Shown in pieces: positions 10,402-21,877 of a DNA stretch of 64,000 nucleotides (the first letter of the stretch is position 1; each line of letters begins with the position of its first letter). The stretch is from NCBI GenBank assembly GCA_034509735.1, contig JACGWO010000006.1, positions 7,889,001 to 7,953,000 of the forward strand, written 5' to 3'. The notes beneath the pieces are model-generated. The model was not told the origin of the DNA, ran no database searches, and saw nothing but the letters and a program-made list of their open reading frames with translations. The stretch is from Sesamum alatum. Lineage: Eukaryota > Streptophyta > Magnoliopsida > Lamiales > Pedaliaceae. The translations under genes were made by a program, and so were the position numbers.

Positions 10402-11663
10402 TGTTGGAAAAACAATTTGTCACAGAGACAATCGTAGTAATTGTTTTAAAATAACAATCAGGTTTTACAAACAGTTTTGAAGCCAAAACACAAGAAACAC
10501 GTCGGAACCAAATAACACAAAATCGTTAGAAATACTGTTATAGCGATAAATTAAGTAAAACTTACAATGAGAATTGTACCGTAACAATTCTCGATCCAAT
10601 GATATGAACAAACCGAATCACATATATAATCTGCTTGCCTTGAAGAAATTATACGTCCCGTACCGAATGTGCACACAGGTACTACGCAACTTCTTCCTGG
10701 ATAAGACAGTTTCAGTTCTAACGGTATGCACGTTACCGAAGAACACCTCGAAACAACACTCAGTAGCCTTATGGAAACTGAGCTCAAAGCTCAAAATTTG
10801 CAGGGCAAACACCCTCGGATTTGAGAGAGAAATCCGAGAGAGACGAGAGCAAAAGAGAGAGGAATACATGTTGTATTTCGTGTTTGTAAGTATCGTTGTA
10901 CTTGGTATGCTTTTGTTGAAGTGAGCCCTTGCAGCCTTATATAGGCAAGGCTAGCAGTGGTTACAACTTCCCATTAATTATCATCATTAGTGCAGCATTA
11001 AACCACCATTAAGGTTGACATAAATAGTCATTAACGGCATTTAAAATGATTTTAAATATAGGTTTAAAAGCCATTAAACGCTATTAAAACTAGCTCAAAC
11101 CGCCACATAAATACGGAGTTTCAGGTTTGTAATAAATCAACATTTAATTTAGGTTTAAAATCTGGTATTAAAGTACCATTAAAACGAGTTTTAAAACAGA
11201 TTTTAAAACCATTTGATAGTCATAAATGCACCGGGTTTTATCAGATAAATTCAAATATTTTTGCTGCAAAAAGATAGATACTAAGACTGAGACATTCGCG
11301 CCCGCGCCCGCGCACGGGCCCGTGCCGGAGTCGGGCGGCGGCAGCGCGCGTATGGGGCAACCCCATATTCACTCTAGTCTCCATAACACTTCAAACATAT
11401 ATTGAACATTGAACTTGATATATGGAGTTTAAGTTATCCTTAAACTTTCAATGTGGGATATCATTGAGTATTAAGCACTCACCCCCACATACACCTTATA
11501 TCCTTATGAAGGCTCCACACTTTCCCATCATATTTCTATGTAGGACAAGTGTAATATCTCTATTTCTCTCACCATCTAATCTATGGATTGACATGTAATT
11601 GAACCCATATTTTAGAACAAATTTGTTGTTACAAATTAACATTATAAATTGTCAATTACAACA
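10402..11663 (-). repeat. Copia-1 3' LTR, full length
   Basis: 1262 bp; on the minus strand it starts TGTTGTAATTG and ends CCAACA. It contains a very GC-rich patch (11288-11340, alternating gcgcccgcgcccgcgcacgggcccgtg) in otherwise AT-rich sequence. The 501 bp 11163-11663 match the 5' LTR fragment 14564-15052, which lacks 12 bp of the GC-rich patch. Confidence 0.9.
10937..10943 (-). promoter_or_regulatory. TATA box in Copia-1 3' LTR
   Basis: TATATAA within cctatataaggctgc on the minus strand. The deleted 5' LTR stops short of this position, so only the 3' LTR keeps a promoter, and it points away from the element. Confidence 0.55.
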
Positions 11664-12168
11664 ATCCCCCACAAATCCATAGATTCGAATTCAAGCTTCT
11701 GTGACTTGCTTTCAGTAATGGTACCTCCCAGTTTGAACCACTACCTAAGTTATCTAACGTCAGCTGTCACCAGGTCAAATGGAACTACGCCTTGAATTTG
11801 AGCCTGTGGTTGTGACAATGTCTGTTAGCAACAACAAGCCACCGGCTTTGTGTTAATCTTTAGGGTTGACACGTTAGGCCATGTGTCCTGATCCTGTTCG
11901 TTGAATGTTTTCAGGAATAACCTCATTCCTTAGTTGCGGCTAAACAACTACATTCACTTAGTTGGGCGTCTCCAAGGATGCACTACTTAGCATCTCGTCT
12001 ATAAAGACTTGACCCCAGTAACAACACCTTCCAGAATTATAGGGGACAGACTCCAGATACAAAGTATCAGTCTATTTTTAGGTGCTCGGATATCCCCTAC
12101 GACTTGTTAATACCATATTGAACCTTCTTTGTGGGATCTCCACTTGGAAGGTTGGGTTGCTATCATAG
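11664..12168 (-). other. Copia-1 PPT and 3' untranslated region
   Basis: The PPT on the minus strand is gatttgtgggggat (11664-11677), directly before the 3' LTR. The rest, about 490 bp, has no coding pattern and separates the end of RNase H from the PPT. This is long for a copia element but seen in some families. Confidence 0.7.
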
Positions 12169-13921
12169 TTATATCACTGAGGGGTTCAGTCCCATCCCCA
12201 ATCTGGATTTTTGTACTTGTGACAGATCTAATCCTTTCGTCAAAGGATCAGCTATATTGTCCTTTGTTCCCACAAAGTCAATGCCTATAACTCTGTCCGA
12301 CACTAATGCCCTTATAGACTTAAGTCTAACTTGGATGTGTCTTTTTATCTTTTTGTTGTATTTACGACTACGAACCTTTGCTATTTTGGTCTGACTATCG
12401 CAATATACAACAATAAGTGGAAGAGGCTGGCTTACAATGGGAAGTTGTAGTAACAACCCATACAACCATTCTGCCTCGGTACCAGTCGTATCCAACGCAC
12501 ATAACTCAGCTTCAAAAGTAGACCGGGTTATCAAAGTCTGTTTTGCAGACTTCCAGGAGACTGCGCCCCCACCTAAGGTAAACACATATCCTGAACACCC
12601 ATTAGTTCCGGAGTTTTTGGCCATCTAGCTAGCATCACTATAACCTTCCAAAACAGTAGGGAATCTGCCATAATGAATGGACAGTGACACTGTGCCCTTA
12701 AGGTATCTTAGTACCCTATCCAAAGCTCCCCAATGAGTTTTGTCCGAACAACTAGTGTATCTAGCCAGCTTCGAGATAGAAAAAAGAAATATCTGGTCTC
12801 GTGCCATTTGCCAAGTACTGCAAACTCCCAATAATTTGGGAATACCTTAGATGTGCAACAGGTATACCACTTTCATTTTTAATAAAGCCACAGAAGGATC
12901 ATATGGTGTCTAAGCTATTCTAACTGTTCTGATAGCCAAATTTCTCAATTATCTTCTCTACATAGTAAGATTGAGAAATAGCTATCCCATCAGTTGACCG
13001 AATCAACTTGATGCCAAGAATTACATTAGCCTCACCCATATCCTTCATTTCATACTTATTTTTCAAAAATGACTTGGTTTCCATAATAATGTCTAAAGAT
13101 GATCCTATTAACATAATATCATCTACATACAGGCATAGAATGATAATTTTATCTCTTTTAACTTTACAGTAAACAAACTTGTCATTCTCATTCACGATGA
13201 AGCCAAACGCAAGAATAGTTTTATCAAACTTTTCATGCCATTGTTTGGGTGCTTGCTTAAGTCCATAAAGAGACTTAACAAGTTTACAAACCTTGTGTTC
13301 GTTACCATGAGCTACAAATCCCTCAGGCTCGTTCATGTATATCTCTTCCTCTAGTTCACCATACAAAAAGGCTGTTTTCACATCTATTTGGTGAACCGGA
13401 AGATTATACACTGAAGCCAATGCTATAAGCACCCAGAATGTAGTCAACCGAGCTACAGGAGAATAGGTATCGAAATAGTCTATTTCCTTATTTTGTTTAG
13501 AGCCCTTAGCCACCAATCTGGCCTTAAACTTATCAATGGTCCCATCAGGTTTCAGTTTCTTCTTAAAGATCCACTTACACCCAATTGTAGTACACCCCGG
13601 AGGGAGATCGACTAGCACCTATGTCCCGTTAGAGACAATGGAATCCGTCTCACTTTTGACAGCTTCCTTCCAATGCTTGACTTCAGAAGAAGCCATAGCA
13701 TCTTTGAAGGTTACAGGCTCGTCCTCGATATTGTAAGTGACAAAGTCACTTCCAAAATCCTTGATGATCCTAGCTCTCTTACTCCGTCTAGGTTCATCTG
13801 ACTCTTCATGAGTTTGAATAGTACTACTAGGATTAACCATTGTCATCTTTTCCACATGTTCAGGAATAGAATTGGAGGCAAGTGAATCATCAAGTGAAAC
13901 ACTAGGAGTTCCCGTTTTCAT
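12169..13921 (-). pseudogene. pol: Copia-1 reverse transcriptase and RNase H
   Basis: Minus strand. A linker ends in GPRRSKR-type basic motif and VKHWKEAV (13921-13619). The RT piece (13618-12920) has GCKWIFKKKLKPDG, VARLTTFWVLIALA, DVKTAFLYGELEEEIYM, SLYGLKQAPKQWH and the active site YVDDIMLIG. The RT C-terminus continues at 12831-12625 (LRYLKGT), and RNase H at 12624-12169 ([36 protein letters not shown]). Stops or frame changes separate the pieces at about 13619, 12919 and 12625. The active-site motifs are intact. On its own this is a decayed copia polymerase. Confidence 0.93.
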
Positions 13922-14560
13922 GGAAAATACATCTTTCAGGAAAGTAGCATCACAAAATTCGACTATTGTGTGACCTCAATGCCTGGAATTTCTGATTTAA
14001 TAGCCAAAAATCTCAGTGCATAACTTGTCTCAACATAGCCCAAGAACACAACATCAACAGTCTTAGGGCCCAATTTCTTTCTCTTGTGTTCAGGGACCAG
14101 TACCTTAGCTAGGCACCCCCACACTCGAAAGTATTTGAGGCTTGGCTTCCACCCTTTTCATAACTTGAAAGGAGTACTCGTATTGTGAACTTGATTCAGA
14201 ATATGACAAGCCGTATTCAAAGCCTCTCCCCACAAATACTTAGGTAACCCAGAGGTTAACAGAAGACTGTTAATCATGTCTTTAAAGGTTCTATTCTTTC
14301 GTTCAGCTATTCCATTAGACGAAGGGGAATATGGAGGAGTCTCCTCATGAATTATGCCAAAATTTTGACAAAATTCACTAAACTTACTCGACTCATATTC
14401 TCCTTCTCTATCAGACCTTAATCGTTTAAGTTTCTTACCAGTTTGTGTTTCTACTTCATTTTTAAACAAAATAAATTTATCTAACGCTTCATCTTTATTA
14501 CGCATGAGAAAGACATAACAATATCTACTGCAATCATCTATAAAGGTTATAAAATATCAC
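13922..14560 (-). pseudogene. Copia-1 integrase, N-terminally truncated
   Basis: Readable from about 14557 (YFITFIDD) through 14505-14158 with LRSDREGEYESS (second catalytic Asp) and PPYSPSSNGIAERKNRT (Glu). It continues, with stops, to a VWGCLAKVLVP / VVFLGYVETSYALRF segment near 14150-13990. The zinc finger and first catalytic Asp are missing. The sequence passes straight into LTR interior at 14564, so a deletion joined integrase to the LTR. Confidence 0.88.
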
Positions 14561-14563
14561 TTG

Positions 14564-15052
14564 TGGTATTAAAGCACCATTAAAACGAGTTTTAAAATAG
14601 ATTTTAAAATCATTTGATAGTCATAAATGCACCGGGTTTTATCAGATAAATCCAAATATTTTTGCTGCAAAAAGATAGATATTAAGACTGAGACATTCGC
14701 ACCCGCGCCCGTGCTGGAGTCGGGCGGCGGCAGTGCGCGTATGGGGTAACCCCATGTTCATTCTAGTCTCCATAACACTTCAAACATATATTGAACATTG
14801 AACTTGATATAAGGATTTTAAGTTATCCTTAAACTTTCAATATGGGACATCATTGAGTATTAAGCACTCACCCCCACATACACTTTATATCCTTATGAAG
14901 GCTCCACACTTTTCCATCATATTCCTATGTAGGACAAATGTAATCTCTCTATTTCTCTCACCATCTAATCTATGGATTCACATGTAATTGAACCCATATT
15001 TTAGAACAAATTTGTTGTTACAAATTAACATTATAAATTGTCAATTACAACA
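14564..15052 (-). repeat. Copia-1 5' LTR fragment
   Basis: 489 bp equal to the outer 501 bp of the 3' LTR minus a 12-bp GC-rich deletion. The TATA box and everything beyond it are gone. Followed by target duplication AGTTG at 15053-15057. Confidence 0.9.
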
Positions 15053-15165
15053 AGTTGGACCTGAGAGACTCTTAGTGAATATGTCTATTAGTTGTAGTTT
15101 GGAGGGGACATGTGCATGATTTAAGAAGCTCTCTTTTTACTTGTCCCTGACCAAGTGGGAATCTA
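15053..15165 (-). pseudogene. Copia-0 RNase H fragment between Copia-1 and the chromovirus
   Basis: Minus strand reads SHLVRDK, stop, KESFLNHAHVPSKLQLIDIFTKSLSGP, the typical end of a copia RNase H. Both edges are target duplications: ATCTA of the chromovirus at 15161-15165 and AGTTG of Copia-1 at 15053-15057. Confidence 0.85.
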
Positions 15166-15743
15166 TGTAACACCCCTTACTTACTTATTATATTAATATT
15201 AGGTGGTCATTCCTAACAAATTAATTTATTATTACTCTTAAAGTTTATTTTTCTACACATATATTTTTGTCTAAAGGTTATTTGAGTTCATTTAGGATAA
15301 AGAATAAATTATATGAAACTTGATTACAAAATATTAAAGGGTTAGAAAGTCACAAATTAACTAGAAAATATATTGTGGGATATAATTCAAGTATATCAAA
15401 ACTTTGGGGACTAAACTAAAAGTTTATAAAATTTTAAGATTTAATATATATATATATATATAGAAATTAGGTGACTAAATTACAGATTTTATAAAATTAA
15501 AAAAAATAAAGGAAAAGAAGGGGATAAGTGGGAAGTTACCACTAATCGCCCTTAAATTGTTAAGGAGTGACAACCACTTTCCTTTGTCCTATTGGCTTTA
15601 AAAAAAAAAGAGAAAAAAAGAAGAAGAAGAAAACCCAACCTTTGAAGCCTTGTCAGCTGAACCCACACACAATTACACATAATACACACACAAATTCTGA
15701 AGTCACGAATTTAGCCATTTTCTCTCTTTCCTCCCATTCTCTC

Positions 15744-16542
15744 TGTTGGGTGGACACACTACCAGCGGATCGAATTGTATATTACAAATTTTAAAAAATT
15801 ACAGGCGGGGAAGGGTTACAAGAAACCCACAAATTACAGATTAACAATGGGGGATACATACTTTAATTAGAACTTAACAGAAACAAGAACAAACTCAACT
15901 GTAAGGCTAAAGGAGCCAAGATCCGGGAGAGCTGCTCACAGCCACAAGGCCGGCACCCTTCGGCCGGTTGCACCAGAGCAGGATTCAGGGGAGAGCCACA
16001 CAGGCTTCCTCTGAACCACACTTCACAAAGCACCAGACCTCACACAGAGGCTTTCTACTCAGAACCACAAAGAACCACTAAGGACCATGAAGGACCACAA
16101 AGGATCACAAAGGCTAAAGGGTTTTCAGGAAGAATCACAGAGAGGTTTGGGGGAAGAAGAAGGATAGCTCAGATCTTAAGTGTCTTCCCACAAAAGGTGA
16201 AGATACCTTTTATAGGGGCTGATAATGGCTGTTGGAGAAGGCATGAAGACGGTGAGGCCATTTTCCAAGGCCATCGAAAAACGGCAAAGAGAAAGAGCCA
16301 AGGAGATGCGTCTTCAACAAGGGAGAAGACTGAAACAAATGAAGGTGAGGACGAGAGACTGATCGTTAGATTAGGGTTAGGGCTTTTCATAAATAGGTTA
16401 GGATTTCGGGTCGGATCAGAGTGGGTCGGATCCTTGAGTGGGCTGAGTGTAGTGCTTTTGCTCTGGGCCGTCCAAGGTCAAAGGATAACTGGGCTTGGTG
16501 AGCATTGGGCCTCCCAAGGGTCATGGGCCACATTATTCAACA
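15744..16542 (-). repeat. Copia-2 3' LTR
   Basis: On the minus strand TGTTGAATAATG ... CCCAACA. It contains a TATA box TATAAAAG at 16207-16214 (minus) and a run of ggaccacaaagg-like 10-12 bp repeats near 16050-16115. The purine-rich ccagggtagagaa just outside (16543-16555) is the PPT. Confidence 0.93.
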
Positions 16543-16681
16543 TTCTCTACCCTGGACTAAGACCCGGAGGAGGACTAGGCCCAAGGCTGGATCTAACATT
16601 TCATCATCGCCTTTTCTTCTTTTATTGTACCTGCAGAACAAAAACAATACTATGCGCAAGACATATGGTTAGCAGAAAGAG

Positions 16682-18373
16682 CTATGCCAGATTTAAAATG
16701 CTGAGACAGTTTTTGAATTTTTCAACAGTTAAACACTTAGTTCCCATATCAGCAATATTAGATTCAGACCTAATTTTTTCTAAATCAATTATCTCCTTTT
16801 CGACAATATCCCTGATAAAGTGATATCTGACATCAATGTGTTTTGTCCTATCATGAAAGACTGGATTTTTGCATAATTGGATTCCAGATTGACTATCAGA
16901 AAATAGGGTTACATTTTCTTTAAGAAAACCAATTTCATTTATCAAACCTTTGAGCTAGATAGCTTCTTTGAATGCTTCAGTAGTAGCAATATATTCAGCT
17001 TTAGTAGTTGATAAGGCAACATGGGTTGAAGCTGAAACTTCCAACTTATGCATGAACCACATAGAGTAAAGACATAAGATGTTGTTGACTTTCTACTATC
17101 CCTATCGTTTGCATAGTTAGAGTCAACGTATCCTACTAAATTCACACCATCATTGTTTTTAGAGAAGTTAATCCCTAGGTTTGCACTACCATTTATATAC
17201 CTCAGCAACCATTTTAAGGCATCCCAATGAGAGGTTCCTGGGTTCAACATGTACCTGCTTAAACAACTCACAACACATGCTATATCAGGTCGGGTGCAAA
17301 CCATTAAATGCATGGCTAAGCCTATGGCATTAGAGAAAGGAACTTTCTCCATTTGTTTCTTTTCTGAATCAGTTTTAGGACTCTATTCTTTGCTTAATTG
17401 AAAATGACCAGCTAATGGAACAGATGCAGACTTGGCATTAGTCATAGAAAACTTCTTCAACATGGACAAAATATAAGATTTTTGATTCAGCAAAAGTAAG
17501 GAATTCTTTCTGTCCCTATCAATGGTCATGCCAAGAATTTTCTTAGCATTTTCCAAGTCTTTCATGTCAAACTGTTTGCTTAAGCTTTCTTGAAGTTCCT
17601 TTATTAATGCAATGCTAGGACTGGTTATAAGCATATCATCAACATATAGTAGCAAGAAAACAGGAATATTCTTGTCATGCTTAAAATATAAACATGAATC
17701 ATATGCACTGCGTTTAAAATTCAGAGTATGCATGAATGCACTGAATTTTTTATTCCACTGCCTGGGAGACTGCTTTAAACCATACAAAGACTTTTTCAAC
17801 AAATACATGGTCAGATTTTTGTTTGTTTTCAAAACTAATAGGTTGTTTCATGTAAATTGTTTCTTCTAAGTCACCGTGCAAAAAAGCAGTCTTAACATCC
17901 ATTTGTTTTAACTCCCAGTCAAAAGTGAGCAACTAATGCAAGAATGGTTCTAACAGTGGTATACTTTACTACAGAGGCAAATATTTCAGTGTAATCAATT
18001 CCCTCCTTTTGTGTAAAGCCTTTTGCAACAAGTCTTGCCTTATACCAATTGTAGCATTTTCTGGTTTAATCTTATAAACCCATTTGCAGTCTATCACTAA
18101 GCAATTACTAGGTTTAGGCACTAGTTCCCAAGTTTTATTGTTGTTAAGGGATCTCATTTCTTCTCTCATGGCTAAAAGCCATTCCCTAGAATATTTTGAT
18201 TTTAGTGCTTCCTCATAAGTGCTAGGTTCAGAGTTCTCAATGTTCAGAGCTAGTTCAAAGTCTTGCGGCTTAGAGGGAAGCTTACGCTCTCTATGTTCTC
18301 TATCCCTAGCAAGATGATAGTTTTGAAGATCATTTTGAGGACTTATGTTTTCTTCATTACTGCTATTTTCCAT
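16682..18373 (-). pseudogene. pol: Copia-2 reverse transcriptase and RNase H
   Basis: Minus strand. A linker with LPSKPQDFELALNIE and SREWLLAMREEMRSL precedes RT. RT motifs are [17 protein letters not shown] (17932-17750), [17 protein letters not shown] and the active site LLYVDDMLITS (17832-17383). RNase H follows with VGYVDSNYA (17352-16942), TLFSDSQSGIQL and SNIADMGTKCL (16945-16682), ending at the usual C-terminus. Frame changes lie near 17990-18010, 17790-17830, 17383 and 17000. Catalytic residues of RT and RNase H remain. Confidence 0.93.
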
Positions 18374-18433
18374 TGGTTGATCATCTTTAGAGGGGATCTC
18401 TACCTTATTAAAGGTGGTCTCTGTATCTACATC

Positions 18434-19482
18434 TTAATCAGTTATAGGTATGCCACTAAAGCAAGGCATTTCTGTCTCATTAAATCTTACATCCCTGCTT
18501 ACTACGACCTTAAAACCCGGTTGGTTTCTTATCCATAACCTGTAACCTTTTACCCCTTCAGGGTAACTAATGGACACACACTTTTGAGATCTAGGGTCAA
18601 GTTTATCACCAGATTGTAATGCAAATGCAGAGCACCCAAAAATGCGTAATGAAGACAGATCAACATGTTTATCAGACCATACTGATTCTGAAATTTTTCC
18701 AAACAGAGGCACATAGAGTGATCTATTAATTAAATGAGCAGCTGTTAAAACAGCCTTACCCCAGAATGATTTTGGTAATCCAGAACTAATGAGCAAACAT
18801 CTGACTTTGTTTAGCAAAGTTCTATTCATTCTCTCAGCCACACCATTCTGCTGAGTAGTGTAAGGTGTGGTTTTGTGTCCTTTTATCCCATGCTCATTAC
18901 ACAAATCTGTAAATTGTTGATTACAGAATTCAAGCCCATTGTCTGTCCTTAATGCTTTTAATTTCTTACCAGTCTGATTTTCTACTAAGGTTTTCCAGTT
19001 TTTAAACTTTTCAAAAACATCAGACTTTTGTTTCATTAAGAACACAAACACTTTTCTAGAATAGTTATCAATCATAGATAAGAAATATCTATTTCCTCCG
19101 TGGGTAGCAATATTTGCTGGCCCCCAGACATCAGCATGCACATAGTCAAGAATTGATGATGAGGATGAGGGGATAGGGTAAGGTGATGCAGGAAAATGAA
19201 CCTTATGTTGTTTACCAAGGACACAATCATCACAAAACTCTACCTTGCTTATTGTTCGATTAGCAAACCATTTTTGTGCAGAAGATTTAAACCTTTAGTG
19301 CTTATGTGCCCCAACCTTTATTGCAATAAATCGGTTTTGTCATTGTTAGAAACAGTGGTAGCACAAAAATCATATTTGACACAACATATGTAAAGGTTCC
19401 TTTTTCTTTCGGCTTTGAAAACATTTAAGGATCCCTTCATTATGTTCATAACATCTTTCCCACATCTTCCCTCAAGACCATC
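18434..19482 (-). pseudogene. Copia-2 integrase
   Basis: The longest intact frame is 19141-18434 on the minus strand (235 codons). It contains HADVWGP (first Asp), LRTDNGLEF (second Asp) and QQNGVAERMNRTLL (Glu), so the whole DDE triad is kept. Upstream to 19482 the GAG_pre-integrase/zinc-finger part (SAQKWFANRTISKVEFCDDCVLG-like, read from 19300-19200) is present with stops. The C-terminal part has RIFGCSAFALQ and GVKGYRLW. This is the best-preserved enzyme domain of Copia-2. Confidence 0.92.
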
Positions 19483-20630
19483 TTATTCTAATGCAGCACA
19501 TGAAATCAAATTATGACGCAAATCAAGGACATACCTGACGTTTTTCATAGTTAACTTATAACCATTATCGAAAATCACAGAGACGTCACCAAGACCTTTG
19601 ATTTCACATAACTTTTCATTTGCCATAGACACAAAGCCTAAATTTTTAGATCTGTAGTTTGTAAAAATCTCTTTAAAAGGACTCATGTTAAAAGTGCATC
19701 CTGAATCAATCAACCATTCATTCATGCAAACAGAGTTTTGCACATTGTTAACATCACACACCACATATACTTCACCATTTTCTTCAGTTGTGACATTAGC
19801 ATCCTCATTATAACTGTTGTTATAATTGTTAATGTTTTTGTCTTTCTTAGGCTTTTTACAATCCTTGATGTAATGGCCTTTCCCACCACAATTATAGCAT
19901 TTTCTTTCTTTGTACTTGTCATTACTGGATTTGTCGTCTTTTGTCTAGACTTAGACTTACTTTTGCTCCTGCCCTTTTTACCCTTACTGTGTTTTCTGAA
20001 CTTGTAGTCTGAATTTCTGTTCTTCATTCTTCCCCTTTCAAAGTTAACCTCATTCTGAGCCTGAGTAGGTTTATTAGCCTTTTATATCCATTTCTTTACT
20101 CTTTATACCATTAATAATAGTTTCAAGGTTAACCTCATCTCTACCATATTTTATAGTTGCCTTAACATCACTATATGCATCTGGAATTGCATTTAGGAGG
20201 ACTATGGGAGAGTATTCATCAATGTTCTTATCTCCTGTTATCTTAATATCGTGAATTAGTTTAGTGAATTTATCCAGGTTTTTCTTCAATGTTCTTAGAA
20301 AGGTCTAGCTTATAACGAAAGAATTTTTCAAACAGGAACAATTTACTGGGTAGGGAACTTTCAATATATATCTCCTCTAATTTATCCCATGAGTCTTTGG
20401 TAGTATTTTGTTTTCCTACCTTTGTAAGAATAGTATCAGACATATTCAAGATAATCGAAGAATAAGCATACTCATCATTCTCAAGTTTCTTTTCATTAGA
20501 AACATTTTCAAGATACTTTCCATCAATGGCTTTGAAAATCTTTTGCTATATCAGAATACCTTTTATTTTTTGTTGCCAAATAAAAAAAATCAGTTTTGCC
20601 ATCAAAAGGTTGCAAACTATACCCAGCCAT
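19483..20630 (-). pseudogene. gag: Copia-2 gag and aspartic protease
   Basis: Likely start ATG at 20630-20628 (MAGYSLQPFDGKTDF). The Gag core near 20289-20074 has DKFTKLIHDIK, VLLNAIPDAYSDVKATIKYGRDE and LETIINGIKSKEM. A CCHC zinc knuckle CYNCGGKGHYIKDC is at 19858-19899 and a Lys/Ser-rich stretch at 19930-20020. The protease is at 19764-19483 with WLIDSGCTFNMS (catalytic Asp) and MKNVRYVLDLRHNLISCAALE. Several frameshifts and stops break the chain between 20600 and 20290 and near 20045. Confidence 0.9.
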
Positions 20631-21089
20631 TTATCACAAAGATCAAAGAGAATGCAATGTATGAATTTTAACAATATAATCAAAACAGAGAAGGGACCTC
20701 AACCTAACCTCAACCAGATACCTGACGGTCTCAAGGACCCAGCCAAGTGAGGGATAGGAGAGGGTTCGGTCTAGGTCGTAGAAATAGTAATGTTATAGAG
20801 CACTGAGCAGTATAATATACCAATGTAAAGCACTGAATAATAGAATAATTGCTACTTGAGCAGAGGATAACAATAATCAGTACCAAACAGAAAAATACCA
20901 GTAATCAACACTAAGCAGAGATATGCAAGTAACAACACTAAGCAGAAATATGGTACTAAGCTACTAAGCAAGATATCGCACAAAGCAGAATAGTTATGCG
21001 GAAATAATGCAAGCGATAGAGAGATCAGTATTCTCACTTACCAGAGGCGCTTTTGGCTTAGTACCAGAACCCAAAGGCTCTGATACCAC
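20631..21089 (-). other. Copia-2 leader with initiator-Met PBS
   Basis: Next to the 5' LTR the minus strand reads GTGGTATCAGAGCC (about 21076-21089), a full match to the initiator-Met tRNA 3' end type PBS. The rest, about 440 bp, is untranslated and holds degenerate repeats built on aacactaagcagaratatg (20880-20990). Confidence 0.85.
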
Positions 21090-21877
21090 TGTTGGGTGGA
21101 CACACCACCAGCGGATCGAATAGTATATTACAAATTTTAAAAAAATTACAGGCGAGGAAGGGTTACCAGAAACCCACAAATTATAGATTAATAGGGGGAT
21201 ACATACTTTAATAAGAACTTAACAGAAACAAGAACAAACTCAACTGTAAGGCTAAGGGAGCCAAGATTCGGGAGAGCTGCTGACAGCCACAAGGCCGACA
21301 CCCTTCAACCGGTTGCACCATAGCAGGATTCAGGGGAGAGCCACATAGGCTTCCTCTGAACCAGACTTCACAAAGCACCAGACCTCACACATAGGCTTTC
21401 CACTCAGGACCACAAAGAACCACTAAGGACCACAAAGGATAACAAAGGCTAAAGGGTTTTCAGGAAGAATCACAGAGAGGTTTGGGGGAAAAAGAAGGAT
21501 CGCTCAGATCTTAAGTGTCTTCCCACAAAAGGTGAAGATACCTTTTATAGTGGTTGATAATGGCTGTTGGAGAAGGCATGAAGGCGGTGAGGCCATTTTC
21601 CAAGGCCATTGAAAAACGCCAGAGAGAGAGAGCCAAGGAGACGTGTCTTCAAGAAGAGAGAAGACTGAAACAAATGAAGGTGAGGAGGAGAGACTGGTCG
21701 TTAAATTAGGGTTGGGGCTTTTCATAAATAGGTTAGGCTTTCGGGTCGGATCAGAGTGGGCCGGATTCTTGAGTGTGCTGAGTGTAGTGCTTTTGCTCTG
21801 GGCCATCCAAGTTCAAAGGATAACTGGGCTTGCTGAGCATTGGGCCTCCCAAGGGTCATTGGCCACATTATTGAACA
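21090..21877 (-). repeat. Copia-2 5' LTR
   Basis: 788 bp, minus-strand 5' LTR, with a TATA box TATAAAAG at 21542-21549. The plus-strand right edge ATTGAACA is followed by target duplication CTCTC (21878-21882). Confidence 0.94.

Larger units (their letters stand above)
10402..15052 (-). mobile_element. Copia-1: internally deleted Ty1/copia inserted in Copia-0
   Basis: TSD AGTTG at 10397-10401 and 15053-15057. On the minus strand the order is a 5' LTR fragment (15052-14564), integrase without its N-terminal part, RT, RNase H, a long 3' untranslated region, PPT and a full 3' LTR (11663-10402). The end of the 5' LTR, PBS, gag, protease and integrase start are missing in one deletion. The element has lost its promoter and start of translation on the 5' side. 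Confidence 0.93.
15744..21877 (-). mobile_element. Copia-2: structurally complete Ty1/copia inserted in the chromovirus 5' LTR
   Basis: TSD CTCTC at 15739-15743 and 21878-21882. LTRs are 799 and 788 bp and differ at roughly one base in fifteen to twenty by eye, so it is clearly older than Tat-1. The order on the minus strand is LTR, initiator-Met PBS, gag, protease, integrase, RT, RNase H, PPT, LTR, which is the copia gene order. The Gag pattern and the WLIDSGCTFNMS protease suggest the Tork/Tnt1 side of Copia; that is an inference. Confidence 0.95.

Noticed and set aside
10574..10924. Frames of 78-116 codons on both strands
   Set aside because: The region is inside the Copia-1 3' LTR (10402-11663), downstream of its TATA box on the minus strand. 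No protein similarity seen.
15443..15462. AT dinucleotide microsatellite
   Set aside because: A short simple repeat inside the chromovirus LTR; ordinary in AT-rich plant DNA.
16197..16823. A 208-codon open frame on the plus strand
   Set aside because: Most of it lies inside the Copia-2 3' LTR and runs out into antisense of the Copia-2 RNase H. It has no domain pattern and is explained by the LTR.
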